Source of the DNA: Fibrobacter succinogenes
GTDB taxonomy: Bacteria; Fibrobacterota; Fibrobacteria; Fibrobacterales; Fibrobacteraceae
Reading direction: 5' to 3'
Assembly (NCBI GenBank): GCA_902794535.1
Contig: CADBHQ010000008.1
Location: forward strand, 1-64,000
Length of the DNA: 64,000 bases
Shown here: positions 16,992 to 26,104 of the stretch, piece by piece
Numbering within the stretch: the stretch's first letter is position 1
Layout: each line of letters starts with the position of its first letter
Program-made: the position numbers and the translations under genes
The notes under the pieces: model-generated
Told to the model about the DNA's origin: nothing
Seen by the model: only the letters and a program-made list of their open reading frames with translations
Database searches by the model: none

Positions 16992-18503
16992 ATGGCGAAG
17001 CTCTTTAGCAAATGTTTGGGGAAGATTGTTCTGATGACTGCGGCAACGCTGTTTATCGCCTGTGGCGATGACGGGAGTAGCTTCGGCCCGGAGGGCGGCG
17101 AAAGCAGTTTTCCCGACACAACCAAAATCACATACGCTCTCAAGCCTTTTGACGGGCCGCTTTCTAACCCGCACAAGGGTTTTACGGTGCCGACCGGTGG
17201 CGCGTGGACTTTTGTTCCGGAGTTCGAATACGGTCCTTACGGTTCCCTGAACAACAGGGCATGGGACCTGGTCTCGTACGGTTCCGGCTATCAGCAGTGG
17301 AACAAGTTGAACCCGGCTAAGGGCGTTTACGACTGGACGGAACTGGAAAAGCTTTTGAACGCTCTTGCCGAACACAACATGGGCTATGCCCTGCGTGTGC
17401 TGCCATACACGCCTTCGTTTATCAAGAGCGATTTCCCGCCCCAAGAGGATTACGACTGGACTCCGCCTTTTGTCTACGAAATGGGGGCGAAGAAAATACA
17501 GATTGACTTGCGCGGGACAGACTACCATGCGTACGCTCCCGTCTGGGACGATTCCATCTACATCTGGGCGGCGAAGGAGTTCGCGAAGGCTCTGGCCGAA
17601 AAATACGATGGCGATCCGCGCATAGAATACATTGACATTCGCACTTTTGGCGAATGGGGCGAATGGCATACGTCTCACATATTGGGGAGCGAAATGCCTG
17701 CCGATTCGGTGTTGATTGACATGCTGGACTATTACGCATCCCTGTTTAAGAAAACCCAGCTGGTTCTGCCATCTAACGGTTTTGGCGATGTTTATACGCA
17801 TGCGCTTGAACTCGGCATTACCAAGCGAGATGATGGGTTCATTGGCATTCCCGGCAGGCCGGATACTTTGTTGCGAGCGTACAATGCGAACCTACCGACT
17901 ATTGCCGAAAATATAGCCGGTTACAAGACGATGCTGACCTACGATGACCTGATTCCCGGGGGTAACCAGAAGTGGACTCCGCAGCGTTGGGTGGACGCGA
18001 TTACTACGGCTCATTTGACTTATTACGTGTTGGATCAAGATAACGATTGCGGTTACAATTTCTACAAGGACAATAAGGCCCTTGCGGATTCCATGAGCAA
18101 GGTCATCGGCTACAATTTTACGGTGACACAGGCGGAACTGGTGACTGTCGCAAATACAGCTGAAACTACGAACACATTGAACATTACCGTCAAGAATACT
18201 GGCGTAGCACCCTGCTTCTTTGATGTCTACATGGTGGCTGAATTCGTGGATAGTACGGGCAAGGCTCTTACGCAAATGGGCGAGACCGTCCGCATTCCGA
18301 AGGCGACTTTCAAGGATGGCGCATCAAAGGATTTCTCCTTTAAGGCAACTGGTGTGGCGAATATCGTGACGCAGCCGAACATCGCTATCGCCCTTTCCCT
18401 CTACGAAAGCGAAGATGCCTTCAAGAGTGGCAAAAATCCGACCGTCCGCTTTGACAATGACGGCCTCCAGGAAAATAATAAACTACTATTGCAATCCCAA
18501 TAA
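16992..18503 (+). CDS. Lipoprotein with DUF4874/DUF4832-type glycosidase-like fold
   Basis: A 503-residue probable surface lipoprotein: basic N-terminus, hydrophobic stretch, lipobox FIAC near residue 20, then Asp/Gly/Ser linker. The mature part opens with PLSNPHKGF, the hallmark of DUF4874-type N-terminal domains. A TIM-barrel-like region follows containing YIDIRTFGEWGEWHTSHI (candidate catalytic Glu in GEWGEW). The C-terminal region (about 375-500, TLNITVKNTGVAPCFF) is an Ig-like beta-sandwich matching DUF4832. Relatives are thought to be carbohydrate-active, which fits a fibre-degrading bacterium, but the substrate is unknown. It begins a plus-strand run. Confidence 0.8.
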   Translation: MAKLFSKCLGKIVLMTAATLFIACGDDGSSFGPEGGESSFPDTTKITYALKPFDGPLSNPHKGFTVPTGGAWTFVPEFEYGPYGSLNNRAWDLVSYGSGYQQWNKLNPAKGVYDWTELEKLLNALAEHNMGYALRVLPYTPSFIKSDFPPQEDYDWTPPFVYEMGAKKIQIDLRGTDYHAYAPVWDDSIYIWAAKEFAKALAEKYDGDPRIEYIDIRTFGEWGEWHTSHILGSEMPADSVLIDMLDYYASLFKKTQLVLPSNGFGDVYTHALELGITKRDDGFIGIPGRPDTLLRAYNANLPTIAENIAGYKTMLTYDDLIPGGNQKWTPQRWVDAITTAHLTYYVLDQDNDCGYNFYKDNKALADSMSKVIGYNFTVTQAELVTVANTAETTNTLNITVKNTGVAPCFFDVYMVAEFVDSTGKALTQMGETVRIPKATFKDGASKDFSFKATGVANIVTQPNIAIALSLYESEDAFKSGKNPTVRFDNDGLQENNKLLLQSQ

Positions 18504-18514
18504 CGCGTAGTTTC

Positions 18515-18709
18515 ATGTCCCTTCTGCTTGCTCTTTTATTTCTAGCGCTTTTCATTAGCGCCATTGTCCGTGGAAAGTTTTCTTACGGCAAGGCGGATTA
18601 TGATTTCCATGAGCATCCGGTGCAGTTTGTTATCGTTGTTGTGTTTATTCTGGGTGTGTCGGCGCTTTGCTTTTACCGATTCCTTGTCGAGATGGAATTC
18701 ATTCGGTAA
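18515..18709 (+). CDS. Small membrane protein, two transmembrane segments
   Basis: A 64-residue product with two hydrophobic helices (about residues 2-18 and 36-55), joined by the soluble stretch RGKFSYGKADYDFHEHP. It lies 11 bp after the DUF4832-like gene and 21 bp before the HAD phosphatase, in the same direction, which supports translation. The function is unknown and no family was recognised. Confidence 0.6.
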   Translation: MSLLLALLFLALFISAIVRGKFSYGKADYDFHEHPVQFVIVVVFILGVSALCFYRFLVEMEFIR

Positions 18710-18730
18710 ATTTCTACATTTGGGCGCGCT

Positions 18731-19408
18731 ATGCTCCAAAAGAAATCCCTCATTGTTTTTGACTTGGACGGGACTCTGTTCAATACGCTTGGTGATCTTG
18801 CCGTGGCGGTGAATTTTGCGCTGCACCATTTTGGGCTCCCGGAACACGAAGAACAGCGCGTGCGAACCTTTATCGGAAACGGTTCCATGAAGCTTATCGA
18901 GCGTAGTATGGGGGAGGCCGCGCTCCCTGAAAATATGGCTCGCTCCGGTGTGACCATCGAAATGGTTCACAAGGTCTATTCGGATTTTTATTGGGAACAT
19001 TGCACCGAACGCACGCTTCCGAATCCGGGAATCGTTGAATTTTTGAACAATTCCAAAGCCCGCGTGGCAATGCTCACGAACAAGCCGCTTCGCCCTAGCG
19101 AAAAAATCCTGAATCACTTTGGACTTCGCAATCGTTTTGAATTTATTCTTTGTGGCGATACCACGCCCGAACGTAAGCCGAGCCCCGCTGGCTTGCTCAA
19201 GATTCTTGAAATGGCGGGCGTTTCTCGTGAAGATGCGGTAATGGTGGGCGATGACCAGCCGGACATTCTTGCAGCCCGTAATGCCGGGGTCGATTGCATT
19301 ACGCTCCTTTGTGGCTTTGGAAAACCTGTGAATTTACTCCCGCTAAAGCCCGAAAATACGGTTGAAAGCTATGCTGAAATGTGTGTAGCTTTGAACGCGT
19401 GCACATAA
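18731..19408 (+). CDS. HAD-family phosphatase, phosphoglycolate phosphatase-like
   Basis: A 225-residue cytosolic HAD hydrolase. Motif I is FDLDGTLFNT (residues 9-18), with both Asp. Motif II Thr is in MLTNKP (about 115-120), and the late acidic motif is VGDDQPDILAARNAG. The helical C1 cap sits between motifs I and II, as in phosphoglycolate phosphatase Gph and pyrophosphatase PpaX. Length fits Gph. Substrate cannot be assigned from sequence alone, so no symbol is given. It is flanked by a small membrane protein and the lipoprotein phosphatase, same strand. Confidence 0.88.
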   Translation: MLQKKSLIVFDLDGTLFNTLGDLAVAVNFALHHFGLPEHEEQRVRTFIGNGSMKLIERSMGEAALPENMARSGVTIEMVHKVYSDFYWEHCTERTLPNPGIVEFLNNSKARVAMLTNKPLRPSEKILNHFGLRNRFEFILCGDTTPERKPSPAGLLKILEMAGVSREDAVMVGDDQPDILAARNAGVDCITLLCGFGKPVNLLPLKPENTVESYAEMCVALNACT

Positions 19409-19441
19409 AAAGTTATCTTCTGAATGAACTGTGGAGGGACT

Positions 19442-20803
19442 ATGAAAAAAATTCTATTTCGCTCAATAAGTCTCTTGTGTCAAGCGGCTGTGATTTTCTT
19501 TCTGGCCGCTTGTGGCGATAATGCCAGCAGTTCAACCTCTGCAGAGGGCGAAAGCAGCGCCGTTGTTGATGAAGAATCCTGTTCGTCGTCTGTAAAATCG
19601 TCGAAAAAGACTTCTAGTTCCTCTGTTGCTAAAGAAAGTTCTTCGGAAACGGAAAGTTCGTCTTCTGAAAATGTTTCCAGTTCTTCGCTTGTTTCTTCTA
19701 GTTCTGTAGATTCTTCAAAATATTTACTTCCAGAAGATTCTTTGTATTTTTCAACGACCGTTGTCGAAGATACGCTTGAAATATTTACCTTCGGAAGTGT
19801 CATTTTCAATATTGCGGCAGATTCATTCTTGACTAAGTTCGATTACGGCGATTTCGTGACAGTGATGATTCCGGGCTATGACACATTAGACGTCCCCGTT
19901 GTTGCAAGTTATAGTGATGTATTTCCGGGCGAATTCTTTTTGTATGTATCTTCGGGCTTGAATTACATCAAGCTTGAGGCTCGCTATGGTCAGATGGCTG
20001 AAATCGTTGGTTTTGGGCGTGATATAACATTCCCGATTGACGTTACCATTCGAATACAGAAAAGAGGTGGCTATATCGATCACCTGAAAAATTTGCGATC
20101 GCTTTCGATATCGTATTACGTAGAGGCTTATCCAGATTTGTCCATCGAAGACTTTGCCAATTTCAGAATGGTGAAAACCACGGGAATGGGCGAGGGCGCT
20201 TTGTACCGTTCGTCGAATCCGCTGGACCCTTCGATTGGCCGTAATAAGTATGCCGATTCCTTGTCTCGGGTCGCGGGCGTCAAGACATTCTTGAATCTTA
20301 CAGACAATGAGGCAAATGTCGAATTGTACAATGGCTATGCGGAATCTTATTACGCATCGCAGAACGTGGTGTACCTAGATGTGCAACCCGCTTTTGCAAA
20401 TTCGCCGTTCAAGATAGGGTTCGTCAAGGGGCTGCGCTATATGATTGAGCACGAAGGCCCGTACTTGGTGCATTGCACTTATGGCATGGACCGTACTGGC
20501 TATACAATTGCCGTGCTTGAGGCGTTGATGGGGGCGACTGCCGAAGAAATCAAGGCCGATTACGTGAAAACGCACCAGAATTTCTTCACCGTTATCAAAG
20601 ACTATCAAGTAGCCTTGACGTCAACGCAAGTGGAACTGATTCAAGCGGTTATCGTGAGGTTGATGCAAAATGCATACAAGGTGGAAGGTGTCGATATTTC
20701 GGATTTCGAAAACGTAGACCTTGCCGCAGCAACAGAATCCTACCTGCTTTCGCTCGGTTTGGAAAGTTCGGAAATCGAAGCCCTTAAAAACCGGCTAAGA
20801 TAA
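19442..20803 (+). CDS. Lipoprotein tyrosine-phosphatase-like protein with Ser-rich linker
   Basis: A 453-residue extracytoplasmic phosphatase candidate. I chose the ATG at 19442 because GGAGGG lies 4 bp upstream; an in-frame ATG at 19424 would put that Shine-Dalgarno inside the gene. The lipobox is LAAC (about residue 24), followed by a Ser-rich linker (about 35-95) and an unknown domain. The phosphatase part (about 240-370) has the P-loop HCTYGMDRTG, a C-x5-R site, and upstream LYRSSNPLD, resembling the Y_phosphatase3/Siw14 type. Its target could be phosphotyrosine or a phosphorylated small molecule. Ser-rich linkers are typical of this lineage. Confidence 0.82.
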   Translation: MKKILFRSISLLCQAAVIFFLAACGDNASSSTSAEGESSAVVDEESCSSSVKSSKKTSSSSVAKESSSETESSSSENVSSSSLVSSSSVDSSKYLLPEDSLYFSTTVVEDTLEIFTFGSVIFNIAADSFLTKFDYGDFVTVMIPGYDTLDVPVVASYSDVFPGEFFLYVSSGLNYIKLEARYGQMAEIVGFGRDITFPIDVTIRIQKRGGYIDHLKNLRSLSISYYVEAYPDLSIEDFANFRMVKTTGMGEGALYRSSNPLDPSIGRNKYADSLSRVAGVKTFLNLTDNEANVELYNGYAESYYASQNVVYLDVQPAFANSPFKIGFVKGLRYMIEHEGPYLVHCTYGMDRTGYTIAVLEALMGATAEEIKADYVKTHQNFFTVIKDYQVALTSTQVELIQAVIVRLMQNAYKVEGVDISDFENVDLAAATESYLLSLGLESSEIEALKNRLR

Positions 20804-20811
20804 ACTTGTAG

Positions 20812-21429
20812 CTAGTACGATTCTCGGCTTTCCCAGATTTCTGCTTCCGTTTCGCAGATGTCTTTTTCGGATGCATCTGCTTTGCCTGTCATCATGTAGA
20901 TGGCGTCGTCGACGAGTGCTGCAAAAACGCAACGCTGGAAGTCGCCTTTTACAACCTTGACGGTTCCGTAATGCTTTTCTTTGTTGTATACGGGGCCGAT
21001 GGTTTTGCCTGCTCGTAAGGCGGCAGATTTGCTCAGCCAATAATCATGATCCCATTTTAAATAGTAGAGAATGAACGCTTCTTCGCTGGCGTCTTTTTCG
21101 ATTGTAAAGCCTGGGTCGCGGTAGAGGTCTGCTTTGTTCATTCCTCTAAGCTCGACGTATTCGGGCTTTTTGAGCAAGGCGTATGCGGCAAGGTTCTTTT
21201 CGAGGGAGAAAAATTCCACTTTAATATTCCATTTGCCATCCAATTCGAAAGCAAGCGGTTTGGGAATGGGGGAATATAGGGTGCGGTTGACTTTTTTAAC
21301 TAAGCCGCCGAGAGCGTTGACTGAACTTTCGGTTATAAATGGTTCTGTCTTGTTAGAAGGTTTTAACCCGCTTGCGCAACTTGAGAGCAATATGGCTAAG
21401 AGAAACAGAATGGCGAATTTGATCTTCAT
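20812..21429 (-). CDS. Lipoprotein of unknown function
   Basis: Unrecognised 205-residue lipoprotein. The start chosen is the ATG at 21427-21429 because it opens directly with a lipoprotein signal (MKIKFAILFLLAILLSSCAS, Cys about residue 18); upstream in-frame ATGs would run into the divergent gene. The mature part is soluble with mixed alpha/beta pattern, and the tail is acidic (KDICETEAEIWESRE). It converges on the phosphatase gene (stops 9 bp apart) and is divergent from the DUF1573-like gene, 34 bp between starts. Confidence 0.72.
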   Translation of the reverse strand: MKIKFAILFLLAILLSSCASGLKPSNKTEPFITESSVNALGGLVKKVNRTLYSPIPKPLAFELDGKWNIKVEFFSLEKNLAAYALLKKPEYVELRGMNKADLYRDPGFTIEKDASEEAFILYYLKWDHDYWLSKSAALRAGKTIGPVYNKEKHYGTVKVVKGDFQRCVFAALVDDAIYMMTGKADASEKDICETEAEIWESRESY

Positions 21430-21463
21430 GCCCGAAATATACGTTTTTTTGTATATTGTAGCC

Positions 21464-22189
21464 ATGAATTTCAAAAGCATTGTATTTGTTTCGGCTGTTG
21501 CTTTCGCATCGGCTGCCATGGCAGATGAAGCGATTCGCTTTGTTCCTGAAAATTACCCGATTGGTATGCTGAATCAGGGCGATACCAAGCACATTATTCT
21601 CAAGGGCGCGAATATCACGAATAAAGAAATCGTGCTTGAAAATGTGTTCGGTCAAGGCAATGGCATGTCGAACTTCAAGTTCCCTAACAAGATTCCTGCA
21701 AAAGGAACGGTGACGATTGAGTTTGATTTTAGCTCTGCCGAAATGGAAGGCCAAATCAATCCGGTGGTGGTGCTGGTCGATACTACGGGCAAACCTTATC
21801 TCGCCAACATGGATGGCATTGTGAAGGTTCCGTTTGTCTTTAGCGAAAAGCTCTTTGATGCTGGCTATTATGCCAAGGGCGAAAAGCGCGAATGGTCGTT
21901 CTACATTTGGGAAACCGACAAGAAGGCTCGCCCCGATATTGCTTTGGATGCCGAATCGGCCAAGCAGTTTTCCATTTCTACAAAACCGGTTATGTTGAAC
22001 GTCGACAAACTGGAACAAATCAAGGAAGGCGGCAAGGTTCCGGGACTCAAGGTCACGCTTACGACTAAAGGCCTTTCTCGCGAAGGCTGGGAACTCAAGC
22101 AGAAGAGCATTCGAAAGATTGTATCGTTCAAGAGCAAAAAGTACCCCAAGGCTACACCGGACGTGCTGATTGTCGGTTATTGGAAGTAA
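21464..22189 (+). CDS. Exported DUF1573-like protein
   Basis: A 241-residue exported protein. The start at 21464 gives a good signal peptide (residues 1-20, AFASAAMADEA). The mature part resembles DUF1573-type Ig-like domains: QGDTKHIILKGANITNKEI followed by IPAKGTVTIEFDFSSAEMEGQINP with the alternating pattern of a beta sandwich. Such proteins are periplasmic or surface exposed with no defined biochemistry. It is transcribed divergently from the 205-residue lipoprotein with only 34 bp between the two start codons, so the promoters must overlap. Confidence 0.75.
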   Translation: MNFKSIVFVSAVAFASAAMADEAIRFVPENYPIGMLNQGDTKHIILKGANITNKEIVLENVFGQGNGMSNFKFPNKIPAKGTVTIEFDFSSAEMEGQINPVVVLVDTTGKPYLANMDGIVKVPFVFSEKLFDAGYYAKGEKREWSFYIWETDKKARPDIALDAESAKQFSISTKPVMLNVDKLEQIKEGGKVPGLKVTLTTKGLSREGWELKQKSIRKIVSFKSKKYPKATPDVLIVGYWK

Positions 22190-22264
22190 ATTTTTGGCTT
22201 TTTTGGGGCGTTAGCCTTGCAAAAAAGCCTATTTTTATCTAATTTTGACCCACCAATGAACCAA

Positions 22265-22338
22265 CGGGATGTAGCTCAGCCTGGTAGAGCGCTTGAATGG
22301 GGTTCAAGAGGTCGCTGATTCGAATTCAGTCATCCCGA
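22265..22338 (+). tRNA. tRNA-Pro (GGG)
   Basis: A 74-nt cloverleaf. The acceptor CGGGATG pairs with CATCCCG, with discriminator A. C1-G72 is the usual proline first pair. The anticodon stem CTTGA/TCAAG encloses ATGGGGT, anticodon GGG. The T-arm is GATTCGAATTC. No CCA is encoded, and a terminator follows at once. Confidence 0.96.
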
Positions 22339-22339
22339 T

Positions 22340-22373
22340 AAAAAACACCGCTTTTTAAAGCGGTGTTTTTTGT
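22340..22373 (+). terminator. Terminator of tRNA-Pro
   Basis: AAAAAACACCGCTTT-TTA-AAGCGGTGTTTTTT, a perfect hairpin with flanking A and T runs, directly after the tRNA. The A/T symmetry means it can also serve the convergent diguanylate cyclase gene. Confidence 0.9.
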
Positions 22374-22404
22374 TTCTCAGAAATCTGTAGTGTCTAAGGG
22401 ACTC

Positions 22405-24273
22405 TTACCCTTGCTTGTCTTCGCTTTCGGTGGACTCTTCGTCTGCTACCACGTCGTTGATCGTGCCGTTGCCTTTTTTCGGCTCGTCGTCGAGGTAGTC
22501 GATACTTAGTTCAAAATTTTGACCCTTGGGAACTTCTGCGTTCTTTTTCAGAGCGGCAAGTTCAATGGCGGCAGCCTCGTAGTCGGCTTCGGTTACCCAT
22601 TCAGGCTTCCACACGATCACGCGGTTACGGCCACCTTCCTTACCTTGGTAAAGGGCCTTGTCTGCCATCTGGATACTGCGGTCTGCGCCGAGGCGGTCAT
22701 CGAATTTTGCGACACCAAGAGTGATTGTAATCTTGATGGTGAAGTCCGCATAACGCACGGTCATTCGTTCGATTTGTCTGCGGAAGCGTTCGGCAACCAC
22801 TCTTGCGCCTTCGAGGTCTGTTTCCGGCAACAGTGTCAAGAATTCTTCGCCGCCGTAACGGGCAAAGACATCGTACTTGCGCAGCAGGCCGCGAATCGTC
22901 TGAGCCACTGATTTCAAGATGATGTCACCGCAAGCATGGCCGTAGGTGTCGTTGATATTCTTGAAGTGGTCGATGTCGATAAAGATAAAGCAGAACGGCT
23001 TGTGCGTGCGAGCGGAACGTCCCATTTCGTTTGCGATGGTTTCGTTCATTTCGCGGCGGTTGGGAAGCCCGGTCAGTTCGTCGGTCTTCGAAATCAGTTC
23101 CAGCTTCTTGTTGACTTCTTCTAAATCCTTGGTTCGTTCCTTGACTTCCTGTTCCAAGATATCCCTATGGGCGTTCAGTTCTTTAATCTGGCGCTTAATG
23201 GTATCGTGCATAGAATTGAATGCATTGCTCAACTGGCCCAGTTCGTCTTTACGGTTGCCCACATGAATTTCATCGACGTCGAGGTTTCCATCGCTAATCT
23301 GGCGAATGTGTCTTGTCATGCGGTTCAGCGGTAGACCAAGTGTATAGAACATCCATGCGGCGACAATCAATATAATCAGGATTGCCACAAACAGAATTGC
23401 GATGCTAGCCTGAATAGCCGAAGAAATCAAATCGTCGATTTCATTTTTCGGTTGGAAAGCAAAAATGCCAAAGTCCGTATTGGTGTCAAAGAAATAGTTG
23501 ACCAGGTATTGCTTCTTGTCGCTCAGTTCCTGGAAATGAGCTTTCTTGATCACGTAGTTTCGGGGGTCGATGTCTGCAAATCCGAGTTCCGTAATCTTGT
23601 GCGTGTCTGTCAGCCAGCGCTTCAAGTCGGGGTGGTAAAGAATTTCACCCTGACCATTGATGGCGACCAGGAATCCGTTCTTACCGATTTTATAGTTCGG
23701 GAAGTTCGTCCAAAGACGGCGAAGCGAAAAACTAGCGAGCAAGAAACCGGAAGAACTGGAGCGGTTCATAATGCTAATGCCGAACAGGCGCTTGGGGGGA
23801 GCGTCTTTTGCTTCCCTGAACCAAGGGGTCATGTACGGACGATGCTGAGTAATGCGCGAAAAGTCAATGGGGTATGGACTTTCTGTCGGAATGCCGACCA
23901 TGGAATTGTCGCAGATGAATTCAAAGGCTCGGTCGTATAAGGTAACGGTTTCGCCCGAAATGAATAGCGACGAGACGCTATAGCTTTTAAGGTAGCTTGT
24001 AGCGGTCGTCGGATCCAGACTTTGAATTTCCGAAGTCTTTGCCAAAAGTGTCAGTCGGTCGCCGAACTGCTTCATTTCGCTAGAGGCCATGTTGCCAATC
24101 TGAGTGAGCATGGACTCGTTGTTGTTGAAGCTCCACTCTAGCATCAGGTTTGTCTGCTTAGACGTAAAGATGAAATTACTACCCGTGACCACAAGGGACA
24201 TGGATACAATCAAAACGATAAGCACCTTGAAGACGATGCTTCGCGAAAAACCTGATATGGTGTGAATCGGCAT
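22405..24273 (-). CDS. Diguanylate cyclase with periplasmic Cache sensor and HAMP
   Basis: A 622-residue inner-membrane c-di-GMP synthase. In order: TM1 (about residues 13-32), a periplasmic dCache-like sensor (33-280, with VTLYDRAFEF and DFGIFAFQP), TM2 (about 290-312), HAMP (about 313-370), a short coiled coil and GGDEF (about 395-560). The active site reads RYGGEEFLTLLP, so the catalytic GGEEF is intact. A short acidic C-terminal tail follows. It lies 23 bp downstream of a membrane-anchored solute-binding protein on the same strand, and the likely start of that unit is there. I infer that ligand sensing feeds into c-di-GMP. Confidence 0.93.
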   Translation of the reverse strand: MPIHTISGFSRSIVFKVLIVLIVSMSLVVTGSNFIFTSKQTNLMLEWSFNNNESMLTQIGNMASSEMKQFGDRLTLLAKTSEIQSLDPTTATSYLKSYSVSSLFISGETVTLYDRAFEFICDNSMVGIPTESPYPIDFSRITQHRPYMTPWFREAKDAPPKRLFGISIMNRSSSSGFLLASFSLRRLWTNFPNYKIGKNGFLVAINGQGEILYHPDLKRWLTDTHKITELGFADIDPRNYVIKKAHFQELSDKKQYLVNYFFDTNTDFGIFAFQPKNEIDDLISSAIQASIAILFVAILIILIVAAWMFYTLGLPLNRMTRHIRQISDGNLDVDEIHVGNRKDELGQLSNAFNSMHDTIKRQIKELNAHRDILEQEVKERTKDLEEVNKKLELISKTDELTGLPNRREMNETIANEMGRSARTHKPFCFIFIDIDHFKNINDTYGHACGDIILKSVAQTIRGLLRKYDVFARYGGEEFLTLLPETDLEGARVVAERFRRQIERMTVRYADFTIKITITLGVAKFDDRLGADRSIQMADKALYQGKEGGRNRVIVWKPEWVTEADYEAAAIELAALKKNAEVPKGQNFELSIDYLDDEPKKGNGTINDVVADEESTESEDKQG

Positions 24274-24296
24274 AAGACGTTACTTTAGAAAACTTG

Positions 24297-25823
24297 TTAT
24301 TTCTTGCGCTTGCGGATGAAGGCGAACAGGAATCCGAAGACCAGCATGAACACGAATACAAACGGAGCCTTCTTCATGTTGCTGTTAATGGCGCCATCTG
24401 TGGAATCCTTGGCGACTTCGGTCTGAGGCTTTTGTTCTTCGTTAATCTTGTTCCAAGCGGCTTTGAATTCCGCTGCGGTCATCAAGTTGGTTGTGGGATA
24501 ATTCAACTTCTTGTCGATTTCAATGGAGTACTGATGGAATGTCTCGTACAGCTTGTCTTCGGAGTAGAGCGACGGGATTTCCATCTGTTCCCAAATGGCG
24601 CTGAACATGGCGACAAGTAACTGTTCCAGTTCGCCCCATTCCGGAATAGCCACGTAGGCGCGACCGGTTTCAAGAGCGCGAACGAGAATGTTGTAGTCTT
24701 CGTCTTTAGCCCATTCCTGCAGAACCTTTCTAGAAGGCGGCAAGAGACCGATTTGCTTGGTGTAGGCATCCAGGTTTTCATCGTTGGACAAGAACAGCAA
24801 GAGGTCGATTGCTTCTTTACGGTTGTTGTTTGTCGGAATGGCAAGGTTAGAGCCGCCGATAAAGCTTACGCTTCCGACCTTTCCCTTAGGAATGGGGAGA
24901 ACCATGACGCTGTCTCTACCGATACGGGCATTCGAAAGACCGCCCATGCTTCCGTGGAAACGGGTCTGCATCACGATTTCAGAAGTGCTTACGATAAAGG
25001 CGAGTTCGCCGTTATTAAACTGCTGGGCAATTTGGGCGGTGTTGGTCTGCAAGGCTTCGGGAGTGACCAGTGTATCCATAATAAAGTGGAGGTAGCTGGA
25101 AATACCAAGAAGGGTTTCTTTGGAAAGAATGTTTGCATGCCACTTGCCGTTTTCATCTTTTTTGATGAAGGAACCGCCGTTACTCCAGATCCAAGGGGCG
25201 AAGTTGTGCGGAATGTTCCAGTCGCTCTTGCCGGGGAAGGCGAAACCTCTTACGTGAGCGCCATCGTCAAGGACTTCATCTTTGCTGTTGACCTTGCGGA
25301 TAGCGTTCTTGAAACCTTCGTAAGTCCTGATGGAATCTCTTGTGATACCGTGTTCAGCAAGGATTCTCTTGTTGGCAAGGACCGGACGAATGTCGATAAA
25401 CCACGGAATCGAGTAGATAATCGAATCTTCGTCGATATGTGTCGTGTTCCAGCTGACAGGTACAAATCTTTCGGGCTGAATAGACGACAGGTATTCGTTC
25501 AAAGGCTTAATTTCTTTGCGAGAAGCGAAATACGGAATCCAAGTGGTACCAAGCTGCAACACGTCCGGTGCGGGTGTTTGGCCGGCAAGGGCCTGCGAAA
25601 TACGGGTCCAAGCTTCACCCCAGTCAAGCACTTCGACCTTAGTCGGAATATTGGTCTTCTTGGTATAGAGTTCAAGTCGTTTTTCGAGAATTTCTTGCGG
25701 AGATGCTCCGTTTGGCATAATCCAAACTGTGAGCGGCTGTTTTTTGGGGGCAGCCATTGCCGCTGTGGATACAATAGCCAAAGCCAAAATAGAATGTATA
25801 ATACGATTCTTTCCGATACCCAT
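24297..25823 (-). CDS. Family 1 extracellular solute-binding protein with C-terminal membrane anchor
   Basis: A 508-residue sugar-type solute-binding protein. It has a signal peptide (about 1-24, AMAAPKK) and an SBP family 1 body (about 30-450, with LTVWIMPNG, PDVLQLGTTWIPYFASR and SFIGGSNLAIPTNNNRKEAI). Unusually, a single transmembrane helix plus positive tail stands at the very C-terminus (about 485-508, VFVFMLVFGFLFAFIRKRKK). Ordinary SBPs are free or lipid-anchored at the N-terminus. No ABC permease or ATPase gene is nearby; instead the next gene is a diguanylate cyclase, 23 bp away. The protein may be a signalling co-receptor rather than a transport component (inference). Confidence 0.88.
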   Translation of the reverse strand: MGIGKNRIIHSILALAIVSTAAMAAPKKQPLTVWIMPNGASPQEILEKRLELYTKKTNIPTKVEVLDWGEAWTRISQALAGQTPAPDVLQLGTTWIPYFASRKEIKPLNEYLSSIQPERFVPVSWNTTHIDEDSIIYSIPWFIDIRPVLANKRILAEHGITRDSIRTYEGFKNAIRKVNSKDEVLDDGAHVRGFAFPGKSDWNIPHNFAPWIWSNGGSFIKKDENGKWHANILSKETLLGISSYLHFIMDTLVTPEALQTNTAQIAQQFNNGELAFIVSTSEIVMQTRFHGSMGGLSNARIGRDSVMVLPIPKGKVGSVSFIGGSNLAIPTNNNRKEAIDLLLFLSNDENLDAYTKQIGLLPPSRKVLQEWAKDEDYNILVRALETGRAYVAIPEWGELEQLLVAMFSAIWEQMEIPSLYSEDKLYETFHQYSIEIDKKLNYPTTNLMTAAEFKAAWNKINEEQKPQTEVAKDSTDGAINSNMKKAPFVFVFMLVFGFLFAFIRKRKK

Positions 25824-25891
25824 TTGAACAACTCCTATGATTTTTCTTCTTCTTGGTATTTGAACATTAAAATAACAAAAAAATCATAAAA

Positions 25892-25905
25892 GTGATAAAA
25901 ATCAC
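25892..25905. promoter_or_regulatory. Palindromic candidate operator upstream of solute-binding protein
   Basis: GTGAT-AAAA-ATCAC, a perfect 5+5 palindrome 69 bp upstream of the start codon at 25823, in a 281-bp AT-rich intergenic region (25824-26104) that is otherwise free of genes. A direct repeat TTTGTAAA...TTTGTAAA also occurs around 25959-25979. Both are possible regulator sites; none is proven. Confidence 0.4.
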
Positions 25906-26104
25906 CCCTCTAAGGGCCTGTTTTGCCACTCTAAATTGGAATAGGGACCTATAGTTTTGTTTGTAAAGTTTTGTAAACTATTTTAACGATTTTTTGAAAG
26001 TTAAAAAATTGAAAAAAAAGGGGGTATCTCACCAAACAATCATTTTTTAGTTATATTTTTCTTGTCGTAAGAAAACGATAATCAACCCTTAAGGAGTTAA
26101 TAAA

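Noticed and set aside
19424-19441. Upstream ATG of the lipoprotein phosphatase
   Set aside because: The Shine-Dalgarno GGAGGG lies inside that extension and fits the ATG at 19442; the added residues precede the signal peptide.
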